This document shows positions 1 to 5,928 of a stretch of 6,796 nt of DNA, in pieces (position 1 is the stretch's first letter; the number at the start of each line of letters is the position of its first letter). The notes below the pieces were generated by a model. That model ran no database searches. It had not been told where the DNA came from and worked only from the letters and a program-made list of their open reading frames with translations. The translations under genes and the position numbers were made by a program. Location: positions 1 to 6,796 of the forward strand of contig CAYSCH010000466.1 of NCBI GenBank assembly GCA_964429355.1, given 5' to 3'. This stretch comes from JAAYAY01 sp964429355. Its GTDB lineage: Bacteria > Planctomycetota > Planctomycetia > Pirellulales > Thermoguttaceae.

Positions 1-61
1 AAACGCGTTTTCGGGGCTTCGATGCTGCTCAACAGGCAGCTGGAATAGGTAACTGGCACCT

Positions 62-490
62 TTACACTATAATATGCCCGATTTTTGGCGATTTGTTAGG
101 TAAGCTCGGTGGCCCTGCAGGCACTCTGGGGAGCCTGACGGTTGGGTACGGGGTTGGTGACATCCAGCCCGGTCGGCGCGATGGCTGCATTGACGCGGTC
201 TCGGGCAGGCCGAGATCGGTGAATGTCCCGGGGGCCACCCGGTGGGTTTCCAACCATTCCATCGGACGACCCAGAGAGATATCGAGCCTGCCGTCCTGCT
301 TTGGTATTTGCAGGATGACAAGGCGTCAGTCGTCTGGTTCGATCTCCGGGAACTCCGCCTGATCGGCGCCGGTCGTTCCGGGTTGCGAGCGAGGACCCAG
401 TCGAAGATGCGGATGTCGCGGATTTCTTTGGTGACGTAGCGCGGGACATTACTGGGAGGTCTGCCAGCTGTTTGGCCTGGCGTTCATGCG
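62..490 (-). pseudogene. Possible decayed coding sequence, family unknown
   Basis: No open frame covers this stretch, but three consecutive minus-strand segments look protein-like with G/C-rich third positions. The first, near 490-453, reads HERQAKQLADLP. It is followed in another frame (about 450-365) by PRYVTKEIRDIRIFDWVLAR and NPERPAPI. A third frame (364-326) reads DQAEFPEIEPDD and ends in TGA. The same frame continues past that stop (325-62) as LVILQIPKQDGRLDISLGRP and MEWLETHRVAPGTFTDLGLP, ending in TAA at 62-64. The simplest reading is one old gene broken by two frame changes and one stop, through mutation or sequencing error. I do not recognise the family. The last ~40 residues are proline-rich and may not be real. 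A chance run of coding-like codons remains possible. Confidence 0.27.
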
Positions 491-1007
491 AGAAGGAGGA
501 GGTGCCGCGCCGGAACCATCCGCTCGACCCCCCCAATTCTGATCGCCGGTTGACGCAATACCGTTCCTGATGGCTGCCAACCATATTGTCGGACTCTCCA
601 TCGCGCTGGCATTTCACCGCGATTCTGCGTTCTGGATTCCAGCCGATGGCCTGCGTCGCTTTCAGGATTCCTTGCACCTGTCCGTGAACTGGAAATCTCG
701 CAGCTTTGAGAAGATGTTTCGGATCGCATGTTGTACAGCCATGCTGGTTGCCGGCCTGTCGAACCCCGGCCAAGACATCCATTGGGTGTCTGACCAAGAC
801 CCCGCATTCGCCAATGACCCGATTGAGACCGATACGATCAGCGTCTTCGCGAAGCTTCTGAGGATCTTCCTGCCACACGAATTGGGCCAAGTTCGTTATG
901 GAACAACAGCCTGTGGCGCAGAACCGCTGCTGCAAGAAGATTTGGCAGCCATACCCGACTTGATGTGTGGAGTAGCTTCCGAAATCGTCACTTCAATAAA
1001 GAGGGAA
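491..1007. other. Stretch with no recognisable gene
   Basis: Both strands carry long open frames here: on the plus strand from ATG 570 to TAG 1073, and on the minus strand from 935 downward. Neither gives a product I recognise. The plus-strand frame runs at its 3' end antisense to the conserved metallophosphoesterase sequence, and the minus-strand frame continues into the decayed region at 1-490. I see no rRNA, no convincing tRNA, no transposase motif, no CRISPR-type repeats and no terminal inverted repeats. The stretch separates two gene remnants, so it is best treated as degenerate or rearranged DNA. A real unknown protein in either frame cannot be excluded. Confidence 0.45.
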
Positions 1008-1264
1008 TACTTGGACATTCCCGAAGAGAACCTCGCACGGATTTGCTCTGATGGGTTGGAACAGAAGCCGTAGTCATGATTTCCCCAGACGCCGACCGCT
1101 TTGGCCTCTGCCAGTAGGCGGCAGGTTTCCTCGATCCGTTCCCCTACCTCGAACACGTCGCCGATGATAACGACCTGATCGACCTGCTCATGGCGGAAAC
1201 GGTCGAGGGCAATGCAAAGGAGTTCGACCTGTTCGTGGATGTCGGTGAGGAGGCCAAGTTTCAT
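896..1264 (-). pseudogene. Truncated calcineurin-like metallophosphoesterase
   Basis: Proteins of this family hydrolyse phosphoesters with a dinuclear metal centre. The first ~85 residues match well. They carry the DxH motif (LTDIH, D8 and H10), GDxxE (IIGDVFE, D36), and GNHD (VWGNHD, N62-D64), inside alternating beta/alpha segments. After about residue 85 (near position 1010) similarity stops. The remaining ~37 residues are low-complexity (SSCSSGSAPQ) and end at a stop at 896. The later histidine motifs that complete the metal site (an isolated His and GHxH) are absent, and I could not find them in the other minus frames downstream. Relatives are roughly 200-250 residues, so about half is missing. 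ATG 1264 is chosen because conservation begins there. An AAGGAG lies almost against it, which is close for a ribosome site, and a GTG at 1330 in the same frame is the alternative. The product is probably inactive. Confidence 0.7.
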
Positions 1265-1353
1265 TCTCCTTGGCTCTCCCGCTGGGGTCGGAGTTCTAGC
1301 TGCGTTGTCATTTTCCTCCCTCCCAAACACCAGTCCTCTCTTGGCTCGGCGGT

Positions 1354-1383
1354 TTGCCCGGGCAGTAGATCACAGCTTACAAT
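1354..1383 (+). promoter_or_regulatory. Candidate sigma-70-type promoter for the SGNH gene
   Basis: TTGCCC (1354-1359) and TACAAT (1378-1383) are separated by 18 bases and lie 27 bases before the ATG at 1411. They sit in the gap between the divergent metallophosphoesterase remnant and the SGNH hydrolase, where a promoter is expected. This is a match by eye to the enterobacterial consensus. Planctomycete promoters are less well defined, so support is weak. Confidence 0.28.
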
Positions 1384-1410
1384 GTCCCAATCCCCCACAA
1401 AAGTGCTGCC

Positions 1411-2058
1411 ATGATTGCGTCTGCTGTTTACGTTGTTGACCGGGAAACTACCGCTTTTGAGCGACACCGTCTCAGCGTTGATGTTGTCTGCGCCGGGGAC
1501 AGCATCACAGGCTGGAATAACTTCGGCCCGGCCCACTCCTGGCCTTATCGCACGTACCCTGAGTTCCTCCAGCAGTCGTGTGAAGCTCTGGATATGCGAA
1601 TTGCCAACGGTGGCATCGCCGGGGAGATCAGCCAGAACGGCATCGGGCAGGTGCGGGACTATCTGAGTTTGTTCCCCAACGCCCGATATTTCGTCGTCGG
1701 CTACGGCACGAATGATCTTGGCATGTGGCCCGATGTCGAGGCGACCAGCGAGCGGATCATCGAGAACCTCGGCCAGATGGTGGCAGCGATCCGAAGCCAG
1801 GGTAAAGAACCGATCTTGTTCAACGTGCCGTACGCCAACGAGTCGCTTTTTCCCGAGGACATCGCCCAGGAGTTGCACCGGCACCGTGACTACCACAACG
1901 AGCATTTGAGGCGGTTCTGCGAACAGCAGCAAATCCTGCTGGCCGACATCTGCGCCCACCTTGGGGACGAGCATTTCGCCGACGAGTTGCACCCGAACAG
2001 CGAGGGTGCCAGGCTCATTGCAGAGCAAGTCTACCGAGTGTTGGCCGACCTTCTTTGA
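1411..2058 (+). CDS. SGNH/GDSL-family hydrolase
   Basis: This 215-residue protein is probably an esterase, lipase or carbohydrate deacetylase of the SGNH superfamily, using a Ser-Asp-His triad. Block I is AGDSIT with nucleophile S31. Block II is the glycine in ANGGIAGE (near residue 68). Block III is YGTND (G99 to D102), giving the oxyanion-hole asparagine N101. Block V is DELHPN, with D191 and H194. The length is typical of single-domain members. There is no signal peptide or membrane segment, so it should be cytoplasmic. ATG 1411 gives a start near the fold's first strand, but no strong Shine-Dalgarno precedes it. An exported DUF4185-like protein begins 16 bases downstream, so the two are probably co-transcribed. 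That setting suggests removal of acyl groups from sugars, although the substrate cannot be read from the sequence. Confidence 0.86.
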   Translation: MIASAVYVVDRETTAFERHRLSVDVVCAGDSITGWNNFGPAHSWPYRTYPEFLQQSCEALDMRIANGGIAGEISQNGIGQVRDYLSLFPNARYFVVGYGTNDLGMWPDVEATSERIIENLGQMVAAIRSQGKEPILFNVPYANESLFPEDIAQELHRHRDYHNEHLRRFCEQQQILLADICAHLGDEHFADELHPNSEGARLIAEQVYRVLADLL

Positions 2059-2061
2059 TCG

Positions 2062-2068
2062 AAAGGAG
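2062..2068 (+). promoter_or_regulatory. Ribosome binding site fixing a GTG start
   Basis: AAAGGAG lies 6 bases upstream of GTG 2075. The frame is open from further upstream inside the SGNH gene, so this site together with the signal peptide that follows decides the start of the DUF4185-like gene. Confidence 0.75.
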
Positions 2069-2074
2069 TCTCTC

Positions 2075-3244
2075 GTGCGTCATAGATTCTCCGTTCTCTT
2101 GGCGGTCACTGTGACTCTGGCGTTCCTCACGAGGGTCGCCGATGCCCAACGGAAGGACAACACGGAGGCAGCCTATCCACCCAGCCCGGTCATCAAGAGC
2201 CTGACCATCGAGCCCGAACGACAATCCATCGGAGACGGCGACAACTGGCCGATCACTTGGGCCGAAGACGGCAGCCTGTTCACGGTCTACTGCGATGGCA
2301 AGGGTTTCGGGGGTGGCAGCGGACAAGGCAGCATGAGCTTGGCGAAGGTCACCGGGTCGCCGCCTGACTTCACCGGGACGAACATCGCCTCGACAACCGG
2401 CCACAAGACTGGGGGCGGTCCCGAGGGGCGGAAGGCCAGCGGACTGGTGATGATCGATGGCGCGCTGTACATGTGGGTGCGGAACCTCAAGAAGGACGGC
2501 ACCGGCTCCAGTCTCGCTTGGTCAAAGGACCACGCCCTGACCTGGACCTGGGCGGATTGGAACTTCCCGGAGATCGGCTACCCGGTCTGGATGAACGCTG
2601 GCCGGAACTACGAGGCGGCTCGGGATGAATACGCCTACATGTACTCTCCCGATACGCCAAGTGCCTACAAGACCTCCGACCACACCCTGCTGGCCCGAGT
2701 TCCGAAAGACAGAATCACCGCCAAGGACACCTACGAATTCTTCGCCGGAAGGGACGAGAGCGGCAAGGCTCGATGGACTTCCCGTTTTCAGGACCGCAAG
2801 CCGGCCTTCACCGATCCGGGCCGTTGCTATCGTCCCGAGGTGGTCTACCAACCCGCCCTCCAACGCTACCTGCTCTGCACGGCCACCTCGGGTTCGTCGA
2901 AGTGGTGCGGAACGGACGAGAAGTATCTGGGGATCTTCGATGCGCCGACGCCCTGGGGACCGTGGACCGTCGTGAAGCAGATTCAGGGCTGGGGTGGCGA
3001 GGAGAATCGGTTCCAGCCCCGCATACCAGCGAAATGGATCGACGCGGATGGCAAGAGCTTCTACCTGCTCTACTCCTGCTTCCCCCAAGGCCCGTACAAG
3101 TTCAACCTGCAAAGAAGTGTGATCCAGCCTGAAGCCAAATCGCCGCCAGCATTTTCTGTCACGATGAAGAAGCCTGCAGATCAAGGTGAACGTCGAGAAG
3201 GACATCGCCACCCTGGATGTGTCGAGCCCGAGCGGGATCGGTGA
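2075..3244 (+). CDS. Secreted DUF4185-like protein with aberrant C-terminus
   Basis: The frame encodes 389 residues from GTG 2075. The N-terminus is a Sec signal peptide: RHR, a hydrophobic core (FSVLLAVTVTLAFL), and an ADA cleavage site near residue 24, so the product is exported. The body resembles DUF4185 proteins, a beta-propeller-like group found beside carbohydrate-active enzymes. Supporting motifs are GDNWPITWAEDGSLFTVYCD (residues 54-73), DGKGFGGGSGQG, a WSKDHALTWTW repeat-like segment, and WIDADGKSFYLLYSCFP (321-337). Family similarity ends at about YKFNLQR (341-347, near position 3115). The next residues (SPPAFSVTMKKPADQ) look like the front of a different protein, and the last ~19 residues are out-of-frame sequence ending at TGA 3244. 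The real gene therefore probably ended near 3115-3130. No enzymatic activity is established for this family as far as I know. Confidence 0.78.
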   Translation: MRHRFSVLLAVTVTLAFLTRVADAQRKDNTEAAYPPSPVIKSLTIEPERQSIGDGDNWPITWAEDGSLFTVYCDGKGFGGGSGQGSMSLAKVTGSPPDFTGTNIASTTGHKTGGGPEGRKASGLVMIDGALYMWVRNLKKDGTGSSLAWSKDHALTWTWADWNFPEIGYPVWMNAGRNYEAARDEYAYMYSPDTPSAYKTSDHTLLARVPKDRITAKDTYEFFAGRDESGKARWTSRFQDRKPAFTDPGRCYRPEVVYQPALQRYLLCTATSGSSKWCGTDEKYLGIFDAPTPWGPWTVVKQIQGWGGEENRFQPRIPAKWIDADGKSFYLLYSCFPQGPYKFNLQRSVIQPEAKSPPAFSVTMKKPADQGERREGHRHPGCVEPERDR

Positions 3245-3583
3245 TGCCACGGTCACTTTGACAAAGGGCAAATGGCCAACGACCGTAGTTCTCCGTCTTC
3301 ATCTTCGTGGCCTGGAGTCGGTTGCCGTTTCCAATGGCGGTTCAAGCTCGTCGGGCCGGTACTGAGTCACAGCGGGAATACGAAGCGCGTGCATCTGACC
3401 GAGGATGGCAAAGCCGGGGAGCGGGAGGCGGGCGCGGAGATCAAGGTCTTCGACGCAGCGGGAAAACCAGTCAAGGGCCTGCCGAAGAGTGGAGGTTATT
3501 TCGAGATCAGTTTGCCCAAGGCCCTGTTGGGAGACCAACCGAAGTGCCTGGAATTGGGGTGGATTGATTTCTATCGAGGATAG
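3117..3583 (+). pseudogene. Broken gene for a conserved SPSGIG-motif protein
   Basis: Joining three frames gives a continuous, conserved-looking protein. It begins SPPAFSVTMKKPAD in the frame of the preceding gene. At about 3179 it moves to a second frame reading IKVNVEKDIATLDVSSPSGI and then TVVLRLHLRGLESVAVSNG. At 3338-3341 it moves to a third frame reading FKLVGPVLSHSGNTKRVHLT, continuing through AAGKPVKGLPKSGGYFEISL to LELGWIDFYRG and a TAG at 3581-3583. I recall this domain as a small secreted protein in planctomycetes that normally has its own signal peptide; its function is unknown. Here the signal peptide, start codon and ribosome site are missing. Within the second frame a TGA at 3363 would end translation, and a TGA at 3165 lies upstream of the joint. 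Two frame changes plus a missing front mean either a true pseudogene fused to its neighbour by deletion, or assembly errors in a poor stretch. Confidence 0.66.
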
Positions 3584-3657
3584 TGCGGCATCCATGTCGC
3601 AGTGCAGGATCATCGACGGCGGTCCGACACCAATTCCAAAGGAACTCAACTGCGAAC

Positions 3658-3687
3658 CCGGTGGGAAGATAGACCACCGCCCACCGG
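3658..3687. terminator. Hairpin between convergent genes
   Basis: CCGGTGGG (3658-3665) and CCCACCGG (3680-3687) are perfect 8-base reverse complements around a 14-base loop. They lie in the 114-base gap between the 3' ends of the plus-strand remnant (3583) and the minus-strand methyltransferase (3698). A shorter alternative stem, GGTGG with CCACC at 3673-3677, is nested inside. The position suits a bidirectional terminator. There is no T-run on either side, so a classic intrinsic terminator is not shown. Confidence 0.42.
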
Positions 3688-3697
3688 ACGCAACCCA

Positions 3698-4366
3698 TTA
3701 CTTGTACGCCTTCACCCCGATACTCAAGATCTTTCCCCGCAGGCGTTCGTCTTGTTCTGCCATCAGGAACACCGTCTCTCGAACGACCACGAGATCCCTG
3801 AATCCCGCCCTCTCGATGCTGAGCAGGTACTCATTCTTCCCGAAGGCCACGCTGAGCCATTCTCCCCACATCTCGTCGGCTAGCGCTGCCTGGGAAAACC
3901 CGCCTTCGGCAACCAGATCCGTGAGAACCAGCCTTCCACCAGGCCGCAAACACCTCAGCACTTCCTGGAAGACGGCTAGCTTGTCCGCCGCATGGTTGAT
4001 GACGCAATTGCTGATGACCACATCGACGGCCGCCTCCTCCAGCGGCAACTGGTCCATACGCCCGACCTTGAACACGACGTTGGCGTAGCCGCCCTTGGAG
4101 GCCGCCTCCGCAGCCTTGTCGATCTTTTCCCCGGAACTGTCCACGCCAATCACTCGGCCTGCAGGACCGACTCGGTGTGCGGCCAGCAGCGCATCCAGAC
4201 CACCGCCGGAGCCAACGTCGAGCACGGTCTCACCGTCCTTCAATTCGGCCAAGACAACCGGGTTGCCGCATCCGTGGCAGACCAGCCCCTCGGGCACACA
4301 ACGCAGGTCGTTTTCGGAGTAGCCCAGCGACTTCGCATACTCAACGGAATCGAAGGTATCGCTCAT
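3698..4366 (-). CDS. ArsM-like SAM-dependent methyltransferase
   Basis: This 222-residue protein has the class I methyltransferase fold. Motif I is VLDVGSGGG (48-56), followed by the acidic GVDSS (D76), the motif RMDQLPL, VVISNCVIN (117-124) and LRPGGRLVLTD (140-150). The start (YAKSLGYSENDLRCVPEG) and the pair CHGCGNP (C30, C33) with SNCVIN (C121) place it near arsenite methyltransferases. The third cysteine of ArsM, normally in a segment like W-x-GC-x-x-GAL, is absent: the matching segment reads MWGEWLSVAFGKNEY. C23 and C139 are extra cysteines. Arsenite methylation is thus possible but not supported, and another thiol, metalloid or small-molecule acceptor may be used. It is cytoplasmic, with no signal or membrane segment. 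GAGGTGAT (complement at 4370-4377) is a strong ribosome site before ATG 4366. It lies 17 bases after the cyclase stop, as the last gene of the apparent operon. Confidence 0.82.
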   Translation of the reverse strand: MSDTFDSVEYAKSLGYSENDLRCVPEGLVCHGCGNPVVLAELKDGETVLDVGSGGGLDALLAAHRVGPAGRVIGVDSSGEKIDKAAEAASKGGYANVVFKVGRMDQLPLEEAAVDVVISNCVINHAADKLAVFQEVLRCLRPGGRLVLTDLVAEGGFSQAALADEMWGEWLSVAFGKNEYLLSIERAGFRDLVVVRETVFLMAEQDERLRGKILSIGVKAYK

Positions 4367-4383
4367 AGCATCACCTCTCCTGC

Positions 4384-5361
4384 CTATGGCAGGATCGCAA
4401 ACACCCTGGCCGGGAAGCCCGAGCCGCCCTTCGGCTTCGGGAAGGCTACTACCACGATGGCCCCGACCTCGGGTGCTTGGTCCAGGTTCGCCAGCAACTC
4501 GATCTGGTAGTGGTCCGTGCCAAGGGTGTATGTTTCCAGCGAGTAGTCGCCCTTGCTGGTTGCCACACCCGGATCGGTATCCAGCGTTTCGTGGCCTGAC
4601 GCTGTGATCTTCCGGTCTTCGTAGAGGTACTTCAGAACTTCGAGACTCCAGCCAGGGCAGTGGGCCACACCCTTGTCGTCTTCATTCCGCATTGCCTTCG
4701 GATCGGGCCATCGCTTGGACCAGTCGGTGCGCATAGCGACGAATGTGCCCTCTGGGATCAGGCCGTGCCGTTTCTCCCAATCCTTCACGTCGTCCAAGGT
4801 GATTGTGTAGTCCGGGTTCTTCGCAGCTTTCTCGTGGACATCGAGAACCACGAGCGGCAGGATCATTTNNNNNNNNNNTTCCTTGGGATCGATCTGATCA
4901 ATGGTTCGCTTGCCACGGACGAAGTGAGCCGGGGGATCGCAGTGCGTGCCCCACTGGCCGACATGGGTGAACTGCTGGGCGAAGAAGCCTTTTCCCCTCG
5001 TTCCGACGCCTTCGTCGTACCAGTAGATCGTCTCCCGCTTCTCATCGGAAAATCCAGGCCAATGGGGAATACCCGGCCCGAAGTCGTGGGTGAGGTCCAC
5101 GAACGTCTTGGACTTGATGGCCGCCAAGGCGTCGGCCAGAGTTGTTCCCCCAACCCCTTCGGGAACTTGCGGTCTCTGGTAGTTGTCCAGGGCCAGTTGG
5201 ATCTGCTTCAGGTTGTTGGCGACCTGCGCTCGTTGGGCGGCCTCCCTTGCCTGCTGGACGGCCATGAGGATGATGGGCACGCCAAAGACGACGATCCCCA
5301 ACCCAAGAACCAGGACGACTAGGAGAACGACGAGCCGCTTGTTGCCTTTTCCATCAGTCAC
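4384..5361 (-). CDS. Membrane-anchored cyclase-family metal hydrolase
   Basis: About 325 residues, including four unknowns from the N run. The C-terminal ~240 residues are a cyclase-family domain (PF04199: kynurenine formamidase and isatin hydrolase relatives). Evidence is FVDLTHDFGPGIPHWPGF (87-104), metal motif WGTHCDPPAHF (137-147), ASGHETLDTDPG (254-265), TDHYQIELLANLDQAPE (282-298) and the end GGSGFPARVFAILP. The N-terminus is a single membrane helix (residues 10-34) followed by AVQQAREAAQRAQ and NNLKQIQLALDNYQ (34-62). This matches the region after the helix in planctomycete DUF1559 pilin-like proteins, but the prepilin GFTLIE processing site is missing. The catalytic domain is therefore likely tethered on the outer face of the membrane. 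The start is GTG 5361, inside the end of the upstream gene (GTGACTGA overlap), suggesting coupled translation. The substrate is unknown. Relatives hydrolyse C-N or C-C bonds in small cyclic or amide compounds. Confidence 0.84.
   Translation of the reverse strand: MTDGKGNKRLVVLLVVLVLGLGIVVFGVPIILMAVQQAREAAQRAQVANNLKQIQLALDNYQRPQVPEGVGGTTLADALAAIKSKTFVDLTHDFGPGIPHWPGFSDEKRETIYWYDEGVGTRGKGFFAQQFTHVGQWGTHCDPPAHFVRGKRTIDQIDPKEXXXXMILPLVVLDVHEKAAKNPDYTITLDDVKDWEKRHGLIPEGTFVAMRTDWSKRWPDPKAMRNEDDKGVAHCPGWSLEVLKYLYEDRKITASGHETLDTDPGVATSKGDYSLETYTLGTDHYQIELLANLDQAPEVGAIVVVAFPKPKGGSGFPARVFAILP
4869..4878. other. Assembly gap (10 Ns), probably spurious
   Basis: Ten Ns interrupt the cyclase gene between a left flank ending CATTT and a right flank starting TTCCTTGGG. 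Overlapping the flanks by two Ts gives CATTTCCTTGGG. On the minus strand this reads CCC AAG GAA ATG, continuing PKE-MILPLVV with no missing residues, as expected from related cyclases. That removes 12 bases, exactly the four unknown codons. Confidence 0.7.
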
Positions 5362-5800
5362 GGCTGGTCAACATCTCCTCCAGGATTTCAGCGGCGTCCT
5401 GGACGAACTTCGGGCAGACCGTGGCAAAGAGCCGGTTTTCCCGTGCCACCACTAGGCCCTCGGGCGTGTCGATGTCGCACTTAATCAGGTCTCGGCAGAC
5501 TGTGGTGCCATTACGGGCCTCGAACCGCTTGGCGAATTCCCGCACCCGCTCGTAAGTTGTCTCTCTGGCCTGCTGGTTGTCCGCCTCAACCGACCCATGC
5601 TTAAGCCCGAATACCATGAACACTCCAGTGACGGCTCCGCAGGTGCCTGCCATCCGGCCCATCCCGCCGCCGAACCCGGCAGCCAGTCTCAGAGCGATCT
5701 CTCGGTCAATGCTGAAATCTTCGGCGTAGGTCGAGAGAATTGCCTGCGAACAGTTGAAGCCGCTTCTGAAACACGATACTGCCCGTTCGACTCGGTTCAT
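5354..5800 (-). CDS. C_GCAxxG_C_C family protein
   Basis: This 148-residue soluble protein matches the C_GCAxxG_C_C family, a small, widespread group thought to be redox-active; some members elsewhere are selenoproteins. Visible signatures are GFNCSQA (C17), the glycine-rich GGGMGRMAGTCGAVTG (45-60, with C54-GAxxG), VCRDLIKC (C102, C108) and TVCPKFVQDAAEILEEML (C129). C10 is also present. The predicted helices and length are typical. The family motif cysteines are all kept, so a metal- or thiol-handling role is reasonable, but no reaction is established. ATG 5800 is preceded by AGGAG (complement at 5808-5812) with a 7-base spacer. It is the first gene of the minus-strand cluster, and its stop overlaps the GTG start of the cyclase by 8 bases. 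It is divergent from the carbonic-anhydrase-like gene. Confidence 0.87.
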   Translation of the reverse strand: MNRVERAVSCFRSGFNCSQAILSTYAEDFSIDREIALRLAAGFGGGMGRMAGTCGAVTGVFMVFGLKHGSVEADNQQARETTYERVREFAKRFEARNGTTVCRDLIKCDIDTPEGLVVARENRLFATVCPKFVQDAAEILEEMLTSRD

Positions 5801-5850
5801 CGGGGTGCTCCTACTCCATTTCCCGTCCCTCGGTTCTTCATGCTACTGGG

Positions 5851-5886
5851 CATTCTACCAACCGGCTTGTCCCACGTGGTAGAATG
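5851..5886. promoter_or_regulatory. Perfect 10-base inverted repeat between divergent genes
   Basis: CATTCTACCA (5851-5860) and TGGTAGAATG (5877-5886) are exact reverse complements separated by 16 bases. The site lies in the 128-base gap between the divergent starts at 5800 and 5929, 42-51 bases from each. Each arm contains TAGAAT pointing outward toward its gene, close to a -10 hexamer. I see no good -35 element for either. The site could be an operator for both directions, a pair of divergent -10 regions, or an RNA hairpin in one leader. Confidence 0.55.
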
Positions 5887-5916
5887 AGGCCCGATTCGAG
5901 CGAACACGAGCCGAAT

Positions 5917-5923
5917 AAGGAGG
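5917..5923 (+). promoter_or_regulatory. Ribosome binding site fixing the start at 5929
   Basis: AAGGAGG lies 5 bases before ATG 5929. It favours this start over the in-frame ATG at 5884, which would place 15 charged residues ahead of the signal peptide and begin inside the inverted repeat. Confidence 0.8.
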
Positions 5924-5928
5924 ATTCC

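Noticed and set aside
61..75. TATAAT at 68-73 as a promoter
   Set aside because: No matching -35 element at a suitable distance and no recognisable gene downstream on the plus strand; it also overlaps the end of the decayed minus-strand frame.
745..775. GGTTCGA-like T-arm on the minus strand suggesting a tRNA
   Set aside because: The flanking stem does not fit a 5-base T stem with a 7-base loop, and no anticodon or acceptor arms are visible nearby.
96..935. Minus-strand open frame of 279 codons
   Set aside because: Rich in Arg, Ser and Gly with no recognisable domain; only a short part (HERQAKQLADLP) looks coding, and better coding-like sequence lies in other frames over 62-450.
570..1073. 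Plus-strand open frame of 167 codons
   Set aside because: Its 3' end is antisense to the conserved GNHD region of the metallophosphoesterase, no ribosome site precedes the ATG, and the product matches no family I know.
1261..2028. Minus-strand open frame opposite the SGNH gene
   Set aside because: Mirror image of a gene with all four SGNH blocks on the plus strand; a shadow frame in GC-rich DNA.
2522..3271. Long minus-strand frame opposite the DUF4185-like gene
   Set aside because: The plus strand has a signal peptide, ribosome site and family motifs; the opposite frame has none.
3272..3583. Independent small gene starting at ATG 3272
   Set aside because: The first ~22 codons are out of frame with the conserved protein, and the conserved part begins only at about 3341; no ribosome site supports this start.
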